Source: Gemmatimonas sp. UBA2094 | Lineage (GTDB): Bacteria; Gemmatimonadota; Gemmatimonadetes; Gemmatimonadales; Gemmatimonadaceae | Assembly: GCA_002331565.1 (NCBI GenBank) | Contig: DCZC01000051.1 | Span: forward strand, 1 to 8,653 | Length of the DNA: 8,653 nucleotides | Reading direction: 5' to 3' | Program-made: the position numbers and the translations under genes | Shown: positions 6,544 to 8,653 of the stretch, piece after piece | Layout of the letters: each line of letters begins with the position of its first letter | How positions within the stretch are numbered: position 1 is the first letter of the stretch | The notes under the pieces: model-generated | The model's input: only the letters and a program-made list of their open reading frames with translations | Database searches by the model: none | What the model was told of the DNA's origin: nothing

Positions 6544-7271
6544 CCGAACCCGGCGCCCACTCCAACCTCATCGAACTGTCCGGATTGCACGGCGCGGCCC
6601 TCGAGGCCGCCTTTGCGCGCAAGTTCGAAACCGCCATCGAAACGGTGACGGTGGGGACGGCGCCGTACGCCCGGGATTTCTCGCTCTTCAAGCCTGCCAA
6701 TGCCGATCATCTGATCAGCGAGGCCGACTACGTGATGGACGAGCGCCTTCCGTACTGGGCCGATTTGTGGCCATCGGCGCGCGTGCTGGCCGGAGCGTTG
6801 CTCGAGATGCGGGGTGCGGGACGGTCACTGCTGGAAATGGGGTGCGGTCTCGGGCTCGACACGCTGGCCGCGATGGCGGCGGGCTTTGCCGTGACCGCGA
6901 CCGACTACTACGAAGACGCCATCCACATCGCGCGCCTCAACGCCTCGCGGAATCTCGGGCAGGAACCGCGGGTGCGCATGGTGAACTGGCGCGCCTGGCC
7001 CGACAGCATCGGAACGTTCGATGTCGTGATGGCAGCCGACGTGCTGTACGAAAAGGAGTACGCCACGCTCGTCGGTGATTGCCTCGCCCGCGCCCTCGCA
7101 CCGCACGGTGAGGCCATCATCGCCGATCCGGGCCGACTGGCGCTCCCGGCCTTTCTCGATCATCTCGGGAACATCGGACTCCGCGTCGTGGGTACGAGCG
7201 AAGTCCCCTACGAGGCGGGACAGATCCAGCAGCGCATCCAACTCTTGCGCATCGTTCGCACGAGCGCGTAG
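6540..7271 (+). CDS. Class I SAM-dependent methyltransferase, METTL21/METTL20-like (candidate protein-lysine methyltransferase)
   Basis: The GTG start overlaps the moeA stop by 4 nt and gives 243 residues. The Rossmann SAM-binding core is clear: LLEMGCGLGL (97-106) is motif I, and Asp122 in TATDYY ends strand beta2. PYWADLWPSARVLA (71-84) is the family's typical segment before motif I. After motif IV comes ADVLY (166-170), matching the DXXY motif (Asp167 to Tyr170) of the methyltransferase-16 group, which includes eukaryotic METTL21 proteins and the ETF-beta methyltransferase METTL20, with bacterial relatives. Automatic annotation often calls such proteins nicotinamide N-methyltransferase-like. 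The substrate is unknown. A protein lysine is an inference from the motif; a small molecule is the alternative. It is the last gene of the run and converges with the Fe-S protein gene. Confidence 0.88.
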   Translation: MTEPGAHSNLIELSGLHGAALEAAFARKFETAIETVTVGTAPYARDFSLFKPANADHLISEADYVMDERLPYWADLWPSARVLAGALLEMRGAGRSLLEMGCGLGLDTLAAMAAGFAVTATDYYEDAIHIARLNASRNLGQEPRVRMVNWRAWPDSIGTFDVVMAADVLYEKEYATLVGDCLARALAPHGEAIIADPGRLALPAFLDHLGNIGLRVVGTSEVPYEAGQIQQRIQLLRIVRTSA

Positions 7272-7305
7272 GTCGCGCCGCGACATCCAGCGGCCAAGCG
7301 ATGTC
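7272..7305. terminator. Weak inverted repeats in the convergent gap, possible terminator
   Basis: The 76-nt gap between two converging genes holds two overlapping inverted repeats: gtcgcg/cgcgac at 7272-7284, and gacatc (7282-7287) with gatgtc (7300-7305). Either could form a stem on both strands, which would suit a shared bidirectional end. Neither is followed by a T-run, so an intrinsic terminator is not clearly shown. The location is the main argument. Confidence 0.25.
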
Positions 7306-7347
7306 ACGGTGGGGCGGCGGGAGCCGTAACGGTAATTGCGCTCTGGA

Positions 7348-8646
7348 CTACACCGAGGCCGGCTGAGCGGCGAGCTTCGACGCCACCACTTCCGAGATAT
7401 CCAGCACCGGCACTGCACTGCCGGCCCCGGTCACGCCGTCGGTGATCATGGTCATGCAGAACGGACACGCGACTGCGATCTGATCGGCCCCTGTGGCGAG
7501 CAGTTCTTCGCTGCGCTCCACGTTTACGCGCTTGCCCACATTCTCTTCCATCCACATGCGGCCGCCACCGGCGCCGCAGCAGAGTCCACGGCTCTTCGTC
7601 CGCGCGGGCTCCACGAGCTCCACAATCGGCAGCGCCTTCTTCAGCGTGTTGCGCGGCGCATCGTACACGTCGTTGTAGCGGCCCAGATAACACGAATCAT
7701 GGTACGCCACCTTGAGCCGCTGGCCGTGCTCCGTATCGAGCGGCACCCGCCCGTCGTTGAGCAGGCGCTCGATGTACTCGGTGTGGTGAATGACTTCGTA
7801 GTGTCCGCCGAGGTCGGGGAATTCCTTCCCCATCTGATGGAAGCAGTGCGGGCAGAAGGTCACGACCGTCTTGATCTCGTAGCCGTTGAGCGTTTCGATC
7901 ACGCCCTTGGCCATCATCTGGTACAGGTATTCGTTGCCCATGCGACGCGCCGGGTCGCCGTGGCACGTCTCCTCCTGTCCGAGGATCGCAAACTTCACGT
8001 TGGCCGCCTGCAGGATGCGCGCAAACGCTACCGTGATCTTCTTGCTGCGATCGTCGAAGGAGCCGGCACAGCCCACCCAGAACAGGATGTCGGGTTTCTC
8101 GCTGGTCGTCGCCATCTCGGCCATCGTGGGGATGTTCATGCCCTCGGCCCACTGCTCGCGATCGGCCGCACTGAACGCCCACGGGCTGCCGTTGCGCTCG
8201 AGGCTCGTGAGCGCGGGCTGTATCTCCTCGGGAAAACGCGATTCCATCAGCATGAGATCGCGACGCAGCTCGTTGATGATGTCGAGCTGGTCGATGCTCA
8301 CCGGGCACTCCTGTACGCAGGCCCGGCAGCTCGTGCACGCCCATAATTCGTCTTCGGTGATCCAGTCGTCGAGCAGCTTCTTGTCGAGCACCGCCTGCTG
8401 TTCAGCCGTGGCATTACCGCCAGCCGCCGCCACGACGTCGAGCATGGAGGCCTTTTCCGTGAGACGCGCGCGCGTCTTCACCACGATCATGCGCGGCGAC
8501 AACGACTTCCCGGTGATGTTGGCCGGGCACGCGGCGGTGCAACGACCGCATTCGGTGCAGCTGTAGCCGTCAAGCAGATTCTTCCACGTCAGATGCTCCA
8601 CGTCGCTCGCGCCGAACTGCTCGGCGTTTTCCGCCTCGAGATCCAT
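7348..8646 (-). CDS. Heterodisulfide-reductase-like (Fe-S)-binding protein with two CCG domains, 5' end beyond the window
   Basis: The visible 432 residues belong to the HdrD/GlpC/FadF-type iron-sulfur proteins, which pass electrons between flavoproteins and quinones or other acceptors. Two 4Fe-4S ferredoxin motifs come first: C30, C33, C36, C40 ([12 protein letters not shown]) and C104, C107, C110, C114 ([12 protein letters not shown]). Two CCG-type domains follow. The second is canonical: C319, C356-C357-G358, C394-x2-C397. The first has C193, C228-H229-G230 and C265-x2-C268, so its central motif is CHG rather than CCG. The ATG at 8646 is only a provisional start. The frame is open to the window edge, there is no Shine-Dalgarno in the 7 bases shown, and relatives with this composition often carry an N-terminal NarI-like membrane domain. 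I therefore treat it as partial. FadF-like acceptors for ETF, or lactate/glycolate oxidase subunits, are the main functional candidates. Confidence 0.9.
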   Translation of the reverse strand: MDLEAENAEQFGASDVEHLTWKNLLDGYSCTECGRCTAACPANITGKSLSPRMIVVKTRARLTEKASMLDVVAAAGGNATAEQQAVLDKKLLDDWITEDELWACTSCRACVQECPVSIDQLDIINELRRDLMLMESRFPEEIQPALTSLERNGSPWAFSAADREQWAEGMNIPTMAEMATTSEKPDILFWVGCAGSFDDRSKKITVAFARILQAANVKFAILGQEETCHGDPARRMGNEYLYQMMAKGVIETLNGYEIKTVVTFCPHCFHQMGKEFPDLGGHYEVIHHTEYIERLLNDGRVPLDTEHGQRLKVAYHDSCYLGRYNDVYDAPRNTLKKALPIVELVEPARTKSRGLCCGAGGGRMWMEENVGKRVNVERSEELLATGADQIAVACPFCMTMITDGVTGAGSAVPVLDISEVVASKLAAQPASV

Positions 8647-8653
8647 GGGGCGC

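Noticed and set aside
7336..8346. Plus-strand open frame of 336 codons opposite the Fe-S protein gene
   Set aside because: Antisense to a gene with four complete cysteine clusters; composition is that of a shadow frame.
1..8653. Defence system, mobile element, CRISPR array or RNA gene
   Set aside because: No transposase, integrase, direct-repeat array, tRNA- or rRNA-like sequence was seen on either strand; base composition looks even across the window.

Overview
The window is a GC-rich, gene-dense piece of bacterial chromosome. It has Gram-negative traits: a small exported protein with outer-membrane barrel character and a periplasmic PBP4-type carboxypeptidase. The protein style (Ala/Arg-rich, many GTG starts, start codons coupled to the preceding stop with little Shine-Dalgarno signal) and the gene mix suggest a Gemmatimonadota-like soil or freshwater bacterium. 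That taxonomic guess comes from general resemblance, not from a marker gene.

Layout. Positions 1-269 hold no gene I can support, only a GC-rich nested palindrome near the left edge. On the minus strand, 270-704 encodes the catalytic part of an L,D-transpeptidase (YkuD family). Its likely membrane-anchoring N-terminus lies upstream in another frame (about 705-826), so the gene looks frameshifted or mis-assembled. A divergent intergenic region (827-948) carries a very strong GC hairpin just ahead of gpmI.

From 949 to 7271 six plus-strand genes lie head to tail with overlaps of 1 or 4 nt, or a 3-nt gap: gpmI (cofactor-independent phosphoglycerate mutase), a small exported beta-rich protein of unknown role, a 6-pyruvoyl-tetrahydropterin-synthase/QueD-family enzyme, dacB (PBP4-type D-Ala-D-Ala carboxypeptidase), moeA (molybdopterin molybdenumtransferase) and a class I SAM methyltransferase of the METTL21/METTL20-like type. 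The spacing indicates one translationally coupled transcription unit. The products serve unrelated processes (glycolysis, envelope, pterin chemistry, peptidoglycan, molybdenum cofactor, protein modification), so it looks like a housekeeping operon rather than a dedicated pathway.

After a short convergent gap (7272-7347), a minus-strand gene running off the right edge encodes a heterodisulfide-reductase-like iron-sulfur protein with two 4Fe-4S ferredoxin motifs and two CCG-type domains.

I found no mobile element, CRISPR array, RNA gene or defence system. The points most worth a second look are: the animal-type active-site spacing (C-x5-HGH) of the pterin synthase, which argues against an automatic QueD label; the broken or shifted reading frame of the L,D-transpeptidase; the GC hairpin in the gpmI leader; and the pairing of a DXXY-type methyltransferase with an electron-transfer Fe-S protein.
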